Assembly (NCBI GenBank): GCA_030917445.1
Contig: JAUPUR010000069.1
Coordinates: forward strand, 1 to 5,062
DNA length: 5,062 bases
Direction: 5' to 3'
From: Patescibacteria group bacterium
GTDB taxonomy: Bacteria > Patescibacteriota > Microgenomatia > Levybacterales > UBA12049
Part shown: in pieces, positions 5,053-5,062 of the stretch
How the letters are laid out: every line of letters begins with the position of its first letter
Position numbering within the stretch: the first letter of the stretch is position 1
Program-made: the position numbers and the translations under genes
Notes under the pieces: generated by a model
What the model was told of the DNA's origin: nothing
The model's input: only the letters and a program-made list of their open reading frames with translations
Databases searched by the model: none

Positions 5053-5062
5053 CCCCTAGGGG
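5053..5062. repeat. Short GC-rich palindrome at the window end
   Basis: CCCCTAGGGG is self-complementary and begins 32 nt after the stop of the rightward gene. It may be the first half of a longer palindrome or terminator stem (GGCGCCCC precedes the TA centre), but the window ends here. Confidence 0.3.

Overview
The window is AT-rich and compact. On the minus strand (reading right to left from about 4537) lie a two-gene SOS unit, a recombinase remnant with a structured spacer, and a three-gene copper unit that runs off the left edge. One unrelated gene of unknown function lies on the plus strand at the right end. No ribosomal RNA, tRNA or marker protein fixes the organism. Four things together suggest a bacterium of the Patescibacteria/CPR type, probably Parcubacteria-like: low GC, very tight spacing (3-nt gaps and a 4-nt overlap), starts without good Shine-Dalgarno sequences, and the style of the recombinase and of the small protein ahead of lexA. 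This is an inference of moderate strength.

Copper region (1-3080, minus strand). A CsoR-type copper-sensing repressor (2783-3046) is followed after 3 nt by a Cu+-exporting P1B-1 ATPase, CopA (461-2779). That gene overlaps by 4 nt a membrane-anchored, histidine-rich protein of unknown family (1-464, cut by the window edge). Upstream of csoR is a perfect 12-bp inverted repeat (3051-3077) with the TACCCC-N3-GGGGTA core typical of CsoR operators. It embeds a TATAAT placed so that transcription should begin at or next to the csoR start codon. The expected logic: Cu+ binds CsoR, CsoR leaves the operator, and the repressor, pump and His-rich accessory protein are made together.

Recombinase remnant and structured spacer (3092-3775). 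The C-terminal part of a large serine recombinase (zinc-ribbon and C-terminal helices) survives at 3092-3550, but its catalytic N-terminus is missing. Where the recombinase similarity stops, a visibly more GC-rich stretch begins (about 3588-3758). It holds a chain of perfect hairpins followed by a roughly 110-nt block that can fold into a closed multi-arm structure. I read this as a non-coding structured element or repeat, not as protein sequence.

SOS region (3779-4605, minus strand). A 62-codon gene of unknown function (4349-4537) lies 3 nt ahead of lexA (3779-4345). LexA has an intact Ala-Gly cleavage site and Ser/Lys dyad. In front of the pair, a 20-bp perfect palindrome (4582-4601) has a GAAC-RNRY-GTTC core, the Gram-positive-type LexA box. 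It lies within the 17-bp spacer of a TTGCAT/TATACT promoter apart from its two outer base pairs, which overlap the hexamers. The unit should therefore be self-repressed and DNA-damage inducible.

Right end (4606-5062). A divergent plus-strand gene (4686-5021) encodes a small soluble protein that I do not recognise. The window ends in a short GC-rich palindrome.
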